DNA of 64,000 bases from Hymenobacter sp. GOD-10R (GTDB lineage Bacteria; Bacteroidota; Bacteroidia; Cytophagales; Hymenobacteraceae): assembly GCF_035609205.1 (NCBI RefSeq), contig NZ_CP141184.1, forward strand, positions 1,633,501 to 1,697,500, given 5' to 3'. Below the pieces are notes generated by a model. The model saw only the letters and a program-made list of their open reading frames with translations, did no database searches and was not told the origin of the DNA. The position numbers and the translations under genes are program-made. Positions 1 to 9,688 of the stretch are shown in pieces; the stretch's first letter is position 1; each line of letters begins with the position of its first letter.

Positions 1-1404
1 GAGCACGCCATTCAGGCGGTTAACTTGGCGTTGAAACCTAGCTTTGAGCTCTTCCAACGCACCTTCATTTTCGCCGCGAGCAAGCTCTTCTTCGAGGAAG
101 CCCAGGGAGCTTTCCGCCATTTGGAGCCTTACTTTCTGTTCTTCCGTGACGGCTTTTTCCTCGGGCTCCTGCACGTCGAGGCGGCGAATCAGCCACGGCA
201 ACGTGAGACTTTGCAGTACCAGCGTTATCAGGATAACGATGAAGGTAATCATCAGAATCTCGTTGCGGTGCGGAAACGGATGGCCGTTACGCAAGGAAAA
301 AGGCAGCGCCAGGGCCGTGGCCAGCGACACCACTCCGCGCATACCTGCCCACGAGGTGATAAACAGCGACTTAAGATCGAGTGTCGCTTTTTTCTTCTTC
401 CGACCTAGCAGCTTGTTGAACAGCAGCAGCAAGTAGGAAGTAGGAAACACCCACACGATGCGAATGACAATGGCGACGAAGCTGATGAGCAAGCCGTAGC
501 CAATAACCACGGGTAAAGTCAGTTCATTGAACCCTTTGATGATAAAAGGCAGCTGCAAGCCAATCAGGATAAACACGAAGCCGTTCAGCAGAAAGCTGAG
601 CACGTCCCAGAAGCTGTTCTTCTGCACGCGCGTGTTGGTGTCGTAGATTTCGTAGGACCGCCACGATACCACGAGGCCCGTAAACACCACTGCCAGCACC
701 CCCGACGTCTCCACGTGCTCGGCCACGGAATATGACACGAAGGGCACCAGCAGCGTGATAGTGGTAGAAATAGTCGGGTCGGAAATACGCTCCTGCAAGC
801 GCGAAACGGCATACCCGAGGAGCAATCCGACGCCGATGCCACCGCCCGCAACTAGCAAGAAGTGCCACCCCGCATCCCACATCGAAAAGGTGCCGCTCAC
901 GACTGCGGCCACCGCGTAGCGGTACGCAATTAGGGCTGAGGCGTCATTTACTAGGCTTTCGCCCTCCAAGATGGAGGTGATTTTCGTGGGCAGGTTCAAC
1001 CCCCGCGTCACGCTGGTAGCCGCCACCGCATCGGGTGGCGACACGATGGCGCCGAGCACAAAAGCTAGCGGCCAACTGAAGCCCGGAATAAAGTAGTGCG
1101 CCAGACAAGCGACGGCCATGGTAGTGAAAAACACCAGCCCAATAGCCAGCATCGAAATCTCCTGGCGGTACGCTTTGAAGTCGTGCCACGACATGTTGAA
1201 GCTCGCTTCGTAGAGTAGCGGCGGCAAGAACACGAAGAACACAATGTCGGGGTTGAGCGAAATATTGGGTAGGGTCGGGGTGATGCCTATGAGCAACCCC
1301 GCAAACACCAATAGCACTGGGTACGGCAACTTAAAACGTTGCGCCACTGCCGATAGGCCGGCTAGCACCGCCATCAGCATAACAACGATTTCAAGGTTCC
1401 TCAT
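1..1404 (-). CDS. Na+/H+ antiporter, CPA1 family (3' end outside window)
   Basis: The minus-strand frame starting at the ATG complementary to 1402-1404 stays open to base 1, giving 468 residues without the C-terminus. It begins MRNLEIVVMLMAVLAGLSAV and continues as many hydrophobic helices with the CPA1 landmarks FLPPLLYEAS near residue 65 and GESLVNDASA near residue 150, the Asp-bearing ion-binding segment. After about residue 400 it becomes charged and helical, like the cytosolic tail of this family. Inner-membrane exchange of Na+ (or K+) for H+ is the family role; the exact cation is not decidable. Upstream lies a long gene-poor stretch. Confidence is high for the family. Confidence 0.9.
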   Translation of the reverse strand, partial: MRNLEIVVMLMAVLAGLSAVAQRFKLPYPVLLVFAGLLIGITPTLPNISLNPDIVFFVFLPPLLYEASFNMSWHDFKAYRQEISMLAIGLVFFTTMAVACLAHYFIPGFSWPLAFVLGAIVSPPDAVAATSVTRGLNLPTKITSILEGESLVNDASALIAYRYAVAAVVSGTFSMWDAGWHFLLVAGGGIGVGLLLGYAVSRLQERISDPTISTTITLLVPFVSYSVAEHVETSGVLAVVFTGLVVSWRSYEIYDTNTRVQKNSFWDVLSFLLNGFVFILIGLQLPFIIKGFNELTLPVVIGYGLLISFVAIVIRIVWVFPTSYLLLLFNKLLGRKKKKATLDLKSLFITSWAGMRGVVSLATALALPFSLRNGHPFPHRNEILMITFIVILITLVLQSLTLPWLIRRLDVQEPEEKAVTEEQKVRLQMAESSLGFLEEELARGENEGALEELKARFQRQVNRLNGVL

Positions 1405-1753
1405 GCGGGGGATACGCAAGGAAGACCGGTTCTAGCTGTATCAGACACCAACAATCTACTGCGAGTAGGTCGTGTTGGTGAAGCGATGAGGCTAGCTCGC
1501 TGCGCAAAGCATCGGCTGAAGCAGCGCACTCGGCAGGCCTCCCTAGCGTATGGATTTGGCATTGTTCTAGTGCGCCAAGCGCGTTGGCTGGTCGCGTGGC
1601 CATCGGTTTTGTGCCACCCTCCCGCGTCCGAATACCTAGGCAAGGGCTACTTTTACGCCCATTATATATGCTCGCAGCCGCAATACGCGTTAGGAAAGCA
1701 CCCGATTACTTCTCATCCAAAATCTTTTAGCCTTGCATATCTCACTCGTTCGA
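1405..1753. other. Intergenic region without recognised gene
   Basis: About 350 bases separate the divergent antiporter and the regulatory-domain protein. Open frames exist on both strands but none has a recognisable protein. A tagccttg sequence near 1729-1736 is a one-mismatch match to the Bacteroidota -7 element TAnnTTTG and could serve the plus-strand gene. Confidence 0.4.
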
Positions 1754-3016
1754 ATGGAAACCGTGCCGTTCTCTCTCTTTGGCAAGCGGTTCGTCGCTAG
1801 CTTTTTTACCTTGCTGCTGCTGATGGGCCTAGGGCACGCGGCGCAAGCGCAGTATCAAGTGCGCGGGGTGACGCTGGACAAAGACACCAAGCAGCCGCTG
1901 CCGTTCGTCAGCATTGCCGTGAAAGGCACCACCCTAGGTACTGCCAGCAATGAAAACGGCGAATTCAGCCTGAACCTGCCTTCCTTGCCGCGCACGCTGA
2001 TCGTGTCGGAAATCTCGCACGTGCGGGACACGGTGCGCGTGACGAGCGGCGATAAGCCGCTGCAAATCGCGCTGGCTTCGGCTTCCATCACGCTGCCAGA
2101 GGTGAAAGTAGGCAGCTACGCCTTTCAGCTTGCCGACCGTGCCTATGAGGCGATGCGCAACAGCTACAAACAGGCGTTCTACGGCAAAGCCTTCTACCGC
2201 CAAGTAACGCGTATTGACAACGAGCCCACCGAAATCCAAGAAATGGTGTGGAATGTGAAGTCGAACAATGCCCGCATCCAAGGCACTACCATCGCGCAAG
2301 GGCGCTACGCGGCGAAGCAGGCGCTCATGAGCTTCAAGGATTTCTCTTTCTACACCAAAGCCTATGGCCTCTACGACCCCAACGCGGACAGCACCACGTC
2401 GCTGTCGTTGCTAGGTCCGAACACGGTGAAAAACTACTACTTAGAAATATCCGGCATTTTGGAAAAAGGGGAGGGCGGCATCGCCGAAATTACCTTCGAA
2501 ACGCGGCCCGAGGTGAAGAACTACTATGCCAAAGGCACTATTTGGATCGACGTGGATACCTACAAAGTAGAGCGCTTCCGTATCACTACCCCAAACTACT
2601 CGGGGAAATCTAACAACCCTGCCTTCAAGTTCAAGGACAAGCAGCTGGAGATTGATATGTCCTTCCAGAGCACGACCGACGCTGCTTCGCCCCTGGACCA
2701 TATCAAGACAACCCTGAACTTCGTCATTGAGCGCCCCGGCAAAGTTCGCACGAAGATGAACGTATCGGCCTTTACCTTCTTCTACGACACCAACCAAACG
2801 CCCACCAACATCGAGTACCAGCGTGCCTCGCTCGACACTAAGGACCTCGACGAAATCCGGAGCGTGAAATACGACCCCGAGTTCTGGGCCAACAATGCCG
2901 TGGTAAAGCGCACGCCGGTAGAGGATGAGGTAATTAAGTCGTTTGAGCAAAAAGGTGCGTTTGGCACAATGCTCCCACCCAAGCCCACGAAGGCGCCGAC
3001 CAGAAAGCTTCAGTAA
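1754..3016 (+). CDS. Exported protein with N-terminal carboxypeptidase-like regulatory domain
   Basis: The frame opens at 1733, but the ATG at 1754 (METVPFSLFGKRF) gives a tidier signal peptide, with a hydrophobic stretch FFTLLLLMGLGHAAQA and cleavage near AQA-Q, so I prefer it (420 residues). Directly after the signal comes a CarboxypepD_reg-like beta-sandwich (VRGVTLDKDTKQPLPFVSI, GTTLGTASNENGEFSL), typical of Bacteroidota envelope proteins. The rest, roughly residues 120-400, is beta-rich with a threaded pattern (GTIWIDVDTYKVERFRI) resembling outer-membrane lipoprotein-sorting-like or DUF5686-type folds. A periplasmic or outer-membrane role is inferred; no enzymatic motif is seen. Confidence 0.7.
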   Translation: METVPFSLFGKRFVASFFTLLLLMGLGHAAQAQYQVRGVTLDKDTKQPLPFVSIAVKGTTLGTASNENGEFSLNLPSLPRTLIVSEISHVRDTVRVTSGDKPLQIALASASITLPEVKVGSYAFQLADRAYEAMRNSYKQAFYGKAFYRQVTRIDNEPTEIQEMVWNVKSNNARIQGTTIAQGRYAAKQALMSFKDFSFYTKAYGLYDPNADSTTSLSLLGPNTVKNYYLEISGILEKGEGGIAEITFETRPEVKNYYAKGTIWIDVDTYKVERFRITTPNYSGKSNNPAFKFKDKQLEIDMSFQSTTDAASPLDHIKTTLNFVIERPGKVRTKMNVSAFTFFYDTNQTPTNIEYQRASLDTKDLDEIRSVKYDPEFWANNAVVKRTPVEDEVIKSFEQKGAFGTMLPPKPTKAPTRKLQ

Positions 3017-3030
3017 AACGTATAATAAAT

Positions 3031-3130
3031 AGCGCGAAGCTCCGGCTTCGCGCGTCGTTGAACGATAATCGTTGCTGATGGTAGCAGACACGAGTCGTTC
3101 AATAGCGCGCGAAGCCGGAGCTTCGCGCTA
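3031..3130. repeat. Family A inverted-repeat element, complete (A1)
   Basis: Two copies of a self-complementary unit (gcgcgaag-ctccgg-cttcgcgc on the left, its inverted relative on the right) face each other over about 50 bases. The spacer side of each arm carries gtcgttgaacga or tcgttcaa. Other family A elements are at 5131-5166 (half) and 20852-20950 (complete). It could fold as two small hairpins or one long stem. It lies in the gap after the regulatory-domain gene. Confidence 0.85.
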
Positions 3131-3205
3131 CTTGCGTATAGCGTAAGCTACTTTTGGAGGGTAACCGCCGTAGCATACGATAGCGAACCTCTATAACTTG
3201 CAGGC

Positions 3206-4246
3206 ATGAAATTCACCCTAGCCTATCTGCTACTCCTTTTATTCTCGTTGAGTACGTTAGCCCAGACAAAAACCAACCAAAAGAAGCCAACCGGCAAGCT
3301 AGCTCCCAAGCCTCTCTACCAAGATCCTATTTATGACGGCGCCGCCGATCCGGTTATTATCTGGAATAAAAAGGCGAAAAAGTGGTTCATGCTTTACACC
3401 AATCGCCGGGCCACTGATAGTACCGCCAAAGGCGTGACGTGGGTGCACGGCACGCGCATCGGTATTGCAACCTCGCGCGACGGCGCCCACTGGACGTACC
3501 GCGACACGGCCAACATCGACTACCGCCCCAAAGCCGGCTACACCCACTGGGCCCCCGATGTGATAGAGGACAAAGGCGTGTACCACATGTACCTGACCTA
3601 CGTGCCCGGCGTGTTCACCGACTGGAACCACCCACGGCAAATTCTGCACCTCACCAGCAAAGACCTGCGCAACTGGCACTACGAATCGACCCTGCCGCTG
3701 GCGAATGACAAGGTCATTGACGCTAGCGTTTACCATATGATCGATGGCATGTGGCGGATGTGGTACAACAACGAGAAGGATGGCAAGTCCATTTACTACG
3801 CCGACAGCCACGACCTCTACCATTGGCAAGACAAAGGCCTAGCCCTCAAGGAGCGTGGCGAAGGCCCCAAAGTATTCTGGTGGAAAGCCCAATACTGGAT
3901 GATTATCGACAAGTGGAAGGGCTTGGCAGTATACAGCTCCACCGACCTCAAAACGTGGCAGCCCCAAACCGAACGACTGCTGGAAAACCCCGGCACCGGC
4001 CGCGACGACCAAGCCATCGGCGGTCACTGCGATGTGGTCGTGAGCGGCGACCGAGCCTACTTGTACTACTTCACGCACCCCGGTCGCGCCAAAGCCAATC
4101 CCGCGCCGGAAAATAGCACGGCCGCCAAACGAAGTGTGATTCAGGTGGTGGAGCTACGCTACCAACGCGGCAAAATCTACTGCGACCGAAACGCACCTAC
4201 CCACGTGAAGCTGAAGCGTCCAACAACGCAGGTAAGCAACTACTAA
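3206..4246 (+). CDS. Secreted GH43-like glycoside hydrolase (five-bladed beta-propeller)
   Basis: This 346-residue protein starts with a clear signal peptide (MKFTLAYLLLLLFSLSTLAQ). The mature part shows repeating beta-blade motifs with Trp/Tyr-rich strands (W-FMLYTNRR, THWAPDV, YHMYLTY, MWRMWYNNE). Three acidic positions fit the GH43 catalytic set: Asp in GAADPVII (base), Asp in KVIDASVY (pKa modulator) and Glu in RGEGPKVF (acid). GH43 and neighbouring families act on arabinan, xylan or galactan side chains; the substrate here is not predictable. It stands alone, followed at once by a strong terminator, and is not in a SusCD locus. GH43 versus a sister family such as GH117 or GH130 needs a profile search. 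Confidence 0.72.
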   Translation: MKFTLAYLLLLLFSLSTLAQTKTNQKKPTGKLAPKPLYQDPIYDGAADPVIIWNKKAKKWFMLYTNRRATDSTAKGVTWVHGTRIGIATSRDGAHWTYRDTANIDYRPKAGYTHWAPDVIEDKGVYHMYLTYVPGVFTDWNHPRQILHLTSKDLRNWHYESTLPLANDKVIDASVYHMIDGMWRMWYNNEKDGKSIYYADSHDLYHWQDKGLALKERGEGPKVFWWKAQYWMIIDKWKGLAVYSSTDLKTWQPQTERLLENPGTGRDDQAIGGHCDVVVSGDRAYLYYFTHPGRAKANPAPENSTAAKRSVIQVVELRYQRGKIYCDRNAPTHVKLKRPTTQVSNY

Positions 4247-4258
4247 GGATAAGAAACT

Positions 4259-4304
4259 AAAAAAGCTAGGTCCGTTTCCCATGGGAAACGGACCTAGCTT
4301 TTTT
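4259..4304. terminator. Perfectly palindromic terminator after GH43-like gene
   Basis: A 46-base perfect palindrome (arms 4259-4281 and 4282-4304, centre cccatggg) with A-run and T-run flanks. It can terminate both the plus-strand glycosidase (stop 4246) and the convergent SDR gene (stop 4330). The arms contain ctaggtc. Confidence 0.9.
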
Positions 4305-4329
4305 ACTGGGTTTGAGAAGAAGTCCGGCA

Positions 4330-5046
4330 CTACGGGTTTGTCGACCACATACCGGCTTCCTTGATAAAGATGCGGCGGTTAAGCTTGAGCTGCGCGATGA
4401 TGAACTCGGCTAGGTCTTCCGGCTGCATCACCTTTTCGGGGTTGCCGTCGGTGAGCTTGTTGCTGATGGCTAGCTCCGTTGCTACCGTGCTCGGGGTGAG
4501 GGCGCTTACACGGATGTTGTGCTTGCGTACCTCCTGCATCAGCGACTCCGTTAGGCCCATCACGGCAAACTTCGAGGCGCTGTAGGCACTCGTAACAGCC
4601 GCGCCGCGCTGGCCGGCGGTAGAAGAGATGTTGATGATGTCGCCGGTTTGACGCTCAATCATCTCCGGCAATACGGCGCGCGTGGTGTAGTAAACGCCCA
4701 TTAAATTCACCTGAATGATCTTCTCCCATTCGGCTGGTTCCATTTCCAGGAACTTGCCAAAAGTGCCGATACCCGCATTGTTGATCAGAATGTCAATGGG
4801 ACCTAGCTCTTGCTTTACTTGCTCCACGGCTTGGTTCACAGCTGTCATGTCAGCGACATCGACCGTGGTGGTAGCGGCTTTCACACCGAGCTTGCGCACT
4901 TCGTCGGCTACTTCAGTTAGTTGGCTTTCGGTACGTGCCAGCAGACCAACGTTGACACCTTCTGCTGCCAGAGCCAGCGCTACGGCCCGGCCAATGCCTT
5001 TACCAGCGCCAGTTACCAAGGCAGTTTTGCCTTTCAGAGATTCCAT
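4330..5046 (-). CDS. Short-chain dehydrogenase/reductase (FabG-like 3-oxoacyl reductase family)
   Basis: A 238-residue classical SDR. The cofactor motif TGAGKGIG is at 12-19, NNAG at 89-92, the catalytic Ser at about 141-142 and YSASK with Tyr155 and Lys159. Length and motifs match NADP(H)-dependent 3-ketoacyl reductases, but many SDRs of this shape act on other carbonyls, so the FabG name is only a family label. It is a single gene on the minus strand, downstream of a PoxB-like gene in the same direction with about 115 bases between; co-transcription is possible. It is cytosolic. Confidence 0.85.
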   Translation of the reverse strand: MESLKGKTALVTGAGKGIGRAVALALAAEGVNVGLLARTESQLTEVADEVRKLGVKAATTTVDVADMTAVNQAVEQVKQELGPIDILINNAGIGTFGKFLEMEPAEWEKIIQVNLMGVYYTTRAVLPEMIERQTGDIINISSTAGQRGAAVTSAYSASKFAVMGLTESLMQEVRKHNIRVSALTPSTVATELAISNKLTDGNPEKVMQPEDLAEFIIAQLKLNRRIFIKEAGMWSTNP

Positions 5047-5130
5047 ATACTTGGTTTAAATAAATCGGGAGATAGGCTCTAGAACCTAGTCAGCCTAGTA
5101 AGGTTTTGTTAAACGACCAGCAAGTGTAAG

Positions 5131-5166
5131 TCGTTCAACGATGCGCGAAGCGGGAGCTTCGCGCTA
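5131..5166. repeat. Family A half element (A2), overlapping a stop codon
   Basis: A single arm, gtcgttcaacgatgcgcgaa followed by gcgggagcttcgcgct, matches the right arm of the elements at 3031-3130 and 20852-20950. It includes the tag stop codon (complement of 5164-5166) of the PoxB-like gene, so the element forms the end of that reading frame. Confidence 0.75.
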
Positions 5167-6933
5167 CAGCCCTACAGCGGCGCGCAACGTGTCGCCTAGG
5201 TGCTCGGCCGCGCCGGTATCGCCGTGCATGATGGCGGAGGCTAGCTTCGGCGCATACTTCATGGCTACTTTGGCGTTGAACACCAGCACTTCGGGGTCGG
5301 TAATGGCCTCTATTACCACCGGTCGTTTGGCTTCCAATGCCTTTTTCCAGGCGTCTTCCACCTGATCGGGGCTGTCGATGGTGATACCGATCAGGCCCAA
5401 GGACTCGGCGTACTCGGCATATTTGAAGTCGGGTAGATCTTGCGAATCGTGAAACTTAGGTTCGCCTTGCATCAGGCGCTGTTCCCAGCTCACAAAATTT
5501 AGATCCTTGTTGTTGAGCACCAACACGATTAGGCGCGGGTCGGCCCACGTGCGCCAGTAGCGCTGAATCGTGATTAGCTCCTCGTTGCCGTTCATCTGCA
5601 TAGCGCCATCGCCTGCGAAGGCAATAGCTAACTTATCTGGATGCGCAAATTTGGCAGCAATGGCATATGGCACCGCGCAACCCATCGTAGCTAGCGTGCC
5701 CGACACCGAAAACCGCATGCCCTCCCGGATGCGAATGTGTTGGGCCATCCAGCTGGAGCTAGACCCCGAGTCAGCCGCCATAATAACATCGTCAGGCAGT
5801 AGAGGCGAGAGTTTCTCAAACACCAACCTAGGGTTAAGCGGGTCCGCCTCTTCGTGGGCCGCTTCCCCCACGTACTGCCACCAGTCTTTTACATTTTCCT
5901 CAATCTTTTCGCGCCACGAGCGGTCTTCCTTACGCTGAAGCAGTGGGAGCAGGGCCCGGAGCGTTTCGGCGCTGTCGCCGGTGAGCGGCACCTCCATGGG
6001 GTAGCGAATGCTCAGCATGCGGCCGTCGAGGTCAATCTGCACGCCTCGGGCCTGGCCTTCTTTTGGCAGGAACTCGGCATACGGGAAGCCCGAGCCAATC
6101 ATGAGCAGTGTGTCGCAGTTCTGCATCATCTCGTGCGACGCATTGGTGCCAAACAAGCCAATAGCGCCCGTCACGAAGGGCAGTTCATCAGCTAGCACAG
6201 CTTTACCTAAGTAAGCCTTTGCCACACCAGCGCCGAGCACGTCGGCTACCTGTATTACCTCTGGTACAGCGTTTTTTGCGCCCGCTCCAATGAGAATAGC
6301 CACTTTCTTACCCGCATTCAGCACTTCGGCGGCGCGCTGCAAATCAGTGTCCTGGGGTAGCACGCGGGGCGTGAGGTAGCCGATGCCCGAGTGAATGGTT
6401 TGGTGCTCGTGTTTAGGCTCCTGGTAGTCAACCTCCTGCAAATCATTGGGCACGATAACGCACGTAACGGTGCGCTCGGCCTGGGCAATGCGCACGGCCC
6501 GATCGACGAGGTGACGCACCTGGCTCGGTTCGGTAGCCATTTGGATGTACTCGCTGGCCACGTCTTTGAACAGCGACATCAGATCTACCTCCTGCTGATC
6601 ATTACCGCCAAGCGACGTGCGTGCTTTCTGGCCCACAATGGCCACTACGGGTTGGTGGTCAAGCTTGGCGTCGTAGAGACCATTGAGCAGGTGAATGGCG
6701 CCAGGACCAGACGTGGCCATGCACACGCCCACTTCACCCGTAAACTTAGAATGAGCGCAAGCCATGAGCGAAGCCATTTCCTCGTGTCGCACCTGGATGA
6801 ACTCGACCTTGTCCTTGGCCTTGCGCAAGGCTCCCATCAGGCCATTGATTCCGTCGCCAGGATAGCCAAAGATTCGTTTTATACCCCAATCTGACAACCG
6901 CTGGATTAGGAACTCGCTTACCGTTTGTGGCAT
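5164..6933 (-). CDS. Thiamine diphosphate-dependent pyruvate oxidase/dehydrogenase-like enzyme (PoxB/YdaP type)
   Basis: This 589-residue protein has the three-domain fold of the TPP enzyme family: an N-terminal Pyr domain with the catalytic Glu in VRHEE (49-52) and GDGING; a central FAD/nucleotide-binding-like domain (about 190-330); and a C-terminal PP domain with the TPP/Mg motif GDGAMQMNGNEELIT ending in LVLNN. The length and the GNDQQEVD and SGPGAIHLLNG segments point to PoxB/YdaP-like enzymes rather than acetolactate synthase; a true acetolactate synthase is encoded at 18372-20108. The family oxidises pyruvate to acetate and CO2 with FAD. Whether the electron acceptor is quinone or oxygen is unknown. 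Confidence 0.82.
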   Translation of the reverse strand: MPQTVSEFLIQRLSDWGIKRIFGYPGDGINGLMGALRKAKDKVEFIQVRHEEMASLMACAHSKFTGEVGVCMATSGPGAIHLLNGLYDAKLDHQPVVAIVGQKARTSLGGNDQQEVDLMSLFKDVASEYIQMATEPSQVRHLVDRAVRIAQAERTVTCVIVPNDLQEVDYQEPKHEHQTIHSGIGYLTPRVLPQDTDLQRAAEVLNAGKKVAILIGAGAKNAVPEVIQVADVLGAGVAKAYLGKAVLADELPFVTGAIGLFGTNASHEMMQNCDTLLMIGSGFPYAEFLPKEGQARGVQIDLDGRMLSIRYPMEVPLTGDSAETLRALLPLLQRKEDRSWREKIEENVKDWWQYVGEAAHEEADPLNPRLVFEKLSPLLPDDVIMAADSGSSSSWMAQHIRIREGMRFSVSGTLATMGCAVPYAIAAKFAHPDKLAIAFAGDGAMQMNGNEELITIQRYWRTWADPRLIVLVLNNKDLNFVSWEQRLMQGEPKFHDSQDLPDFKYAEYAESLGLIGITIDSPDQVEDAWKKALEAKRPVVIEAITDPEVLVFNAKVAMKYAPKLASAIMHGDTGAAEHLGDTLRAAVGL

Positions 6934-7164
6934 GAGGAAGGTTTCTTAAAAAGTTAATCTTGGCTGGAAGCTAGCCTGCATTATTACCCGTGCTTACCGG
7001 GGCAAGCTGCTGCCGGGAAGTCGTACGCACTTGGCCGTCAAGGGTTAGCTCAGAAATCTTCTTCGCCCGAAAGTCCCTGCCCGAAAAGCTAGCTAGCGTG
7101 TAGCGCTCCTGCGGAGAAAGCCAACAAGCCGCGGCAGATTACCACCGCTGCCTTACCTTCGCTT

Positions 7165-7851
7165 ATGGCTTATTCTCTTTTGCTGTTTGATTACGATGGT
7201 ACGCTGTGCGATTCGCGCCAAGCCATTCGCTATAGTTTGCAACAATTCTTTCTGGCTTACAACCTGCCAGCGCCGCCCGAAGCCGACGTGCAACGCACCA
7301 TTGAGCTAGGGTTATCGGCGCCCGTAACGCTGCAAGTGCTCCAGCCAACGGCCACCCTCGAACAGATAACGGAGTGGGTGCCCCTTTACCGCGGCATCTA
7401 CGCCGAACAGGGCGAGCCCTTGGTGGCGCCCTTCCCCGGCGCGCATGAAGTAGTAGCGCAAGCTGCCGCGCAAGGCCTGAGGCCGGTGGTGCTCAGCAAT
7501 AAAGGAAGCCGCGTGCTGGAAGCTTCGCTGGAGCGGTTTGGGCTGCTGTCCTATTTCTCCCTACTCATTGGCGACGGGAGCTTTCCCGACAAAAAGCTAG
7601 AGCTGAAACCTAGCCCCATGATCTTTCAGCAAATCATTCAGCCGCACTTCCCCGAGGTGCCGCTCGAAGAAATTCTAATGATTGGCGACACGCAGGCCGA
7701 TTTGCTATTTGCTCGCAACTGCGGCATCGATGCATGCTGGGCCAGCTACGGCATGGGCGACCCCGCCGCCTGTCGGGCACTCGATCCAAACTACGAAATC
7801 GGAGCATTAGCCGAGCTAGCCGATGTGCTGCAAAGCAAGGCAGTGGTTTAA
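7165..7851 (+). CDS. HAD-superfamily hydrolase (phosphoglycolate phosphatase-like)
   Basis: A 228-residue HAD protein. Motif I is DYDGTLCDS at residues 9-17, with nucleophile Asp9 and acid Asp11; motif II is VLSNKGS near 111; the motif III lysine is probably in KLELKPSP and motif IV is IGDTQADLLFA. A helical cap sits between motifs I and II, as in Gph/PgmB-type phosphatases. The substrate is unknown. It ends 9 bases before ureD, so the two are probably one transcript, though a metabolic link to urease is not obvious. A tagless start at 7165 is supported by the motif lying close to the N-terminus. Confidence 0.85.
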   Translation: MAYSLLLFDYDGTLCDSRQAIRYSLQQFFLAYNLPAPPEADVQRTIELGLSAPVTLQVLQPTATLEQITEWVPLYRGIYAEQGEPLVAPFPGAHEVVAQAAAQGLRPVVLSNKGSRVLEASLERFGLLSYFSLLIGDGSFPDKKLELKPSPMIFQQIIQPHFPEVPLEEILMIGDTQADLLFARNCGIDACWASYGMGDPAACRALDPNYEIGALAELADVLQSKAVV

Positions 7852-7860
7852 AGCACGCGA

Positions 7861-8739
7861 ATGACTAACCAAAGGCCCGCTACGAAGGCCGCGCCGGAGT
7901 GGAGTGAAATAGAAGTTGCCAACGTCCGCGAAAAGTCGGCGCTGATTACCTGCAAGAATATTCAGCCGCTGAAGCTGCTGAACCCTGGCTCGCCGGCCGT
8001 GGGTTGCCATGTGGTGCTTTCGAGTTATGGCGGCGGCATGGTAGCTGGTGACCAGATCTGGCTGCGGGTGCACTGCCACGCGGATACCAGGCTCCTGCTG
8101 AGTACGCAGGCCAATACCAAGATCTTCCGGTCGGTAGATGGCGCTGTGGCCGAGCAAATCATAGAAGGGGAGTTGGCCGAAAATGGCTTAGCGGTCGTGT
8201 TTCCCGACCCCGTCGTGCTCCAGGAGAAGAGCCGCTATCGGCAAGTGCAACACTGGAACCTAGCTCCCGGCGCGTTGCTACTCGTGGCCGATTGGCTCCA
8301 CTCAGGGCGTATGGATAGCGGGGAGAAGTTCGCGTTTAACTCGTTTTACTCAGAGTTGAAAGTAAGCCGAGCAGGGCGCCTCGTCGTGCTCGACCGGTTT
8401 GTGTTCAACCCGGATGAACACATTGCCACGTCGCCGGCTAACTTTGAGCAGTATCAAACAGTACTATCGATGTACCTAGTAGGCGACCCGACGGACCCGC
8501 GGTTTGGCATACTGAGCCAGGCACTCATGGCGCTCAAAATGCCTGAAAGCATCGAGCTGCATTTTCAAATGACTGCCAAAGACTATCTAGTCTCCGTGTC
8601 GAAAGTAAAGGAAGGCGTGTACCTAGCTCGGGCCTTGGCAAAAAGCCGGCTGGAGCTCCAGCCGCTCATCGAGCAGGTGATGCAAGCGCTGGCTGCCCCT
8701 GATTTGTTTGGCTATAACCCGCTGAAAAGAAAATATTAA
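7861..8739 (+). CDS. ureD: Urease accessory protein UreD
   Basis: A 292-residue protein with UreD/UreH signatures: SYGGGMVAGDQIWLRVHCHA followed by LLSTQANTKIF, then LEENG-like VVFPDPVVLQEKSRY and DWLHSGRMDSGE. UreD binds the urease apoprotein and, with UreF and UreG, forms the complex that inserts nickel into the active site. Here it is detached from the rest of the cluster: it is on the plus strand behind a HAD phosphatase, with a GAF gene between it and the convergent ureG. The start at 7861 is consistent with the family length. Confidence 0.92.
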   Translation: MTNQRPATKAAPEWSEIEVANVREKSALITCKNIQPLKLLNPGSPAVGCHVVLSSYGGGMVAGDQIWLRVHCHADTRLLLSTQANTKIFRSVDGAVAEQIIEGELAENGLAVVFPDPVVLQEKSRYRQVQHWNLAPGALLLVADWLHSGRMDSGEKFAFNSFYSELKVSRAGRLVVLDRFVFNPDEHIATSPANFEQYQTVLSMYLVGDPTDPRFGILSQALMALKMPESIELHFQMTAKDYLVSVSKVKEGVYLARALAKSRLELQPLIEQVMQALAAPDLFGYNPLKRKY

Positions 8740-8769
8740 TATGCTGGCAGGCCCAACTGTAGGGCACTT

Positions 8770-9522
8770 CTAGGCTAGGCCTTTTCGAGTGTTGCCGTTG
8801 CCCAGGTGAGCAAAAGCAATGCTTATTTCTCGGTCGATGTCTTGGGTGATGAGCAGGCGCTCCTCGTGCATAGAAGTGCGGTAAGAGCGAGCAGCTGGCG
8901 TATCCGATGACGTTTCCCACTGCGACAGCGCCGTTAGCGTGCCAATGCGCTGGATAGAAAGAGCAATTCGATGGTTGATTGCCTTCCAGACGGCGGGTCC
9001 TTGCTTTGGCTCGTGTTGCAAAGCCAGTTGTAAGTCAAGAATTCGCATCGCCACCGCCGCAATACGCTGAAGCTCTAGCTGGTCTTCTGGCGAAAAGGTC
9101 CGAGGAGTTTGGTCGATGAGGCACAACATGCCAATGGGCTGGCCTGCCACCGTTTTGAGTGGGTAACCGGCATACGCTCTGACCCCCCGCTCGGCCAATA
9201 ACTCGGTCTTCACCCAATTGCAGGGGAAAAGTTGCAGATCAGGAAAAACGGAGATGCCAGGCTGATACACTGCCGTGGCGCAGATGCACTCTGCGCGGGG
9301 GAGTGACGCCGCTAGGTTTGGTAAGCCAACAGCGCCCGCATGAATTACATCATTCGCCTCTACCAGCGAGAGAAGCACGATTGGCGTCAAAAAGATCTTG
9401 GCGGTAAGGTGTGCAATTTCTTGGTACACCTGCTGGCCGCTTTGAATCATAGCTTGATATGGGTGCAACGCACTCAGGCGTTGCTTCTCAGCGTGGGGCG
9501 ACAAAATCCCTTTTACTGGCAT
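8770..9522 (-). CDS. GAF domain-containing protein
   Basis: A 250-residue soluble protein. Residues about 25-165 form a GAF domain, recognisable from LTAKIFLTPIVLLSLVEAND, CATAVYQPG and AYAGYPLKTVAGQPIGMLCLID, the pattern of stand-alone Bacteroidota GAF proteins that often precede a histidine kinase. The C-terminal 80 residues are helical with no recognised output domain. The ligand and partner are unknown. It is placed between ureD and ureG with no evident urease link. Confidence 0.8.
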   Translation of the reverse strand: MPVKGILSPHAEKQRLSALHPYQAMIQSGQQVYQEIAHLTAKIFLTPIVLLSLVEANDVIHAGAVGLPNLAASLPRAECICATAVYQPGISVFPDLQLFPCNWVKTELLAERGVRAYAGYPLKTVAGQPIGMLCLIDQTPRTFSPEDQLELQRIAAVAMRILDLQLALQHEPKQGPAVWKAINHRIALSIQRIGTLTALSQWETSSDTPAARSYRTSMHEERLLITQDIDREISIAFAHLGNGNTRKGLA

Positions 9523-9688
9523 AAACAGGATAGAAGGTAATTTTCTTGTAGAATATAAAACCTTTAAAAACGTAGGCTCGTATAAATCGCTCGCGTTTTC
9601 AATTTGTAGCCCCGCAAACTTCGGGCCCGCTATCCTGATACTTAGTAGGTAAGTGCCTAATATAGTGCTAGGTATGTATTTATAAAAC

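Noticed and set aside
5164..6933. PoxB-like gene as a second acetolactate synthase
   Set aside because: It lacks the ilvB-specific segments and has PoxB/YdaP-type motifs; a complete acetolactate synthase is at 18372-20108.
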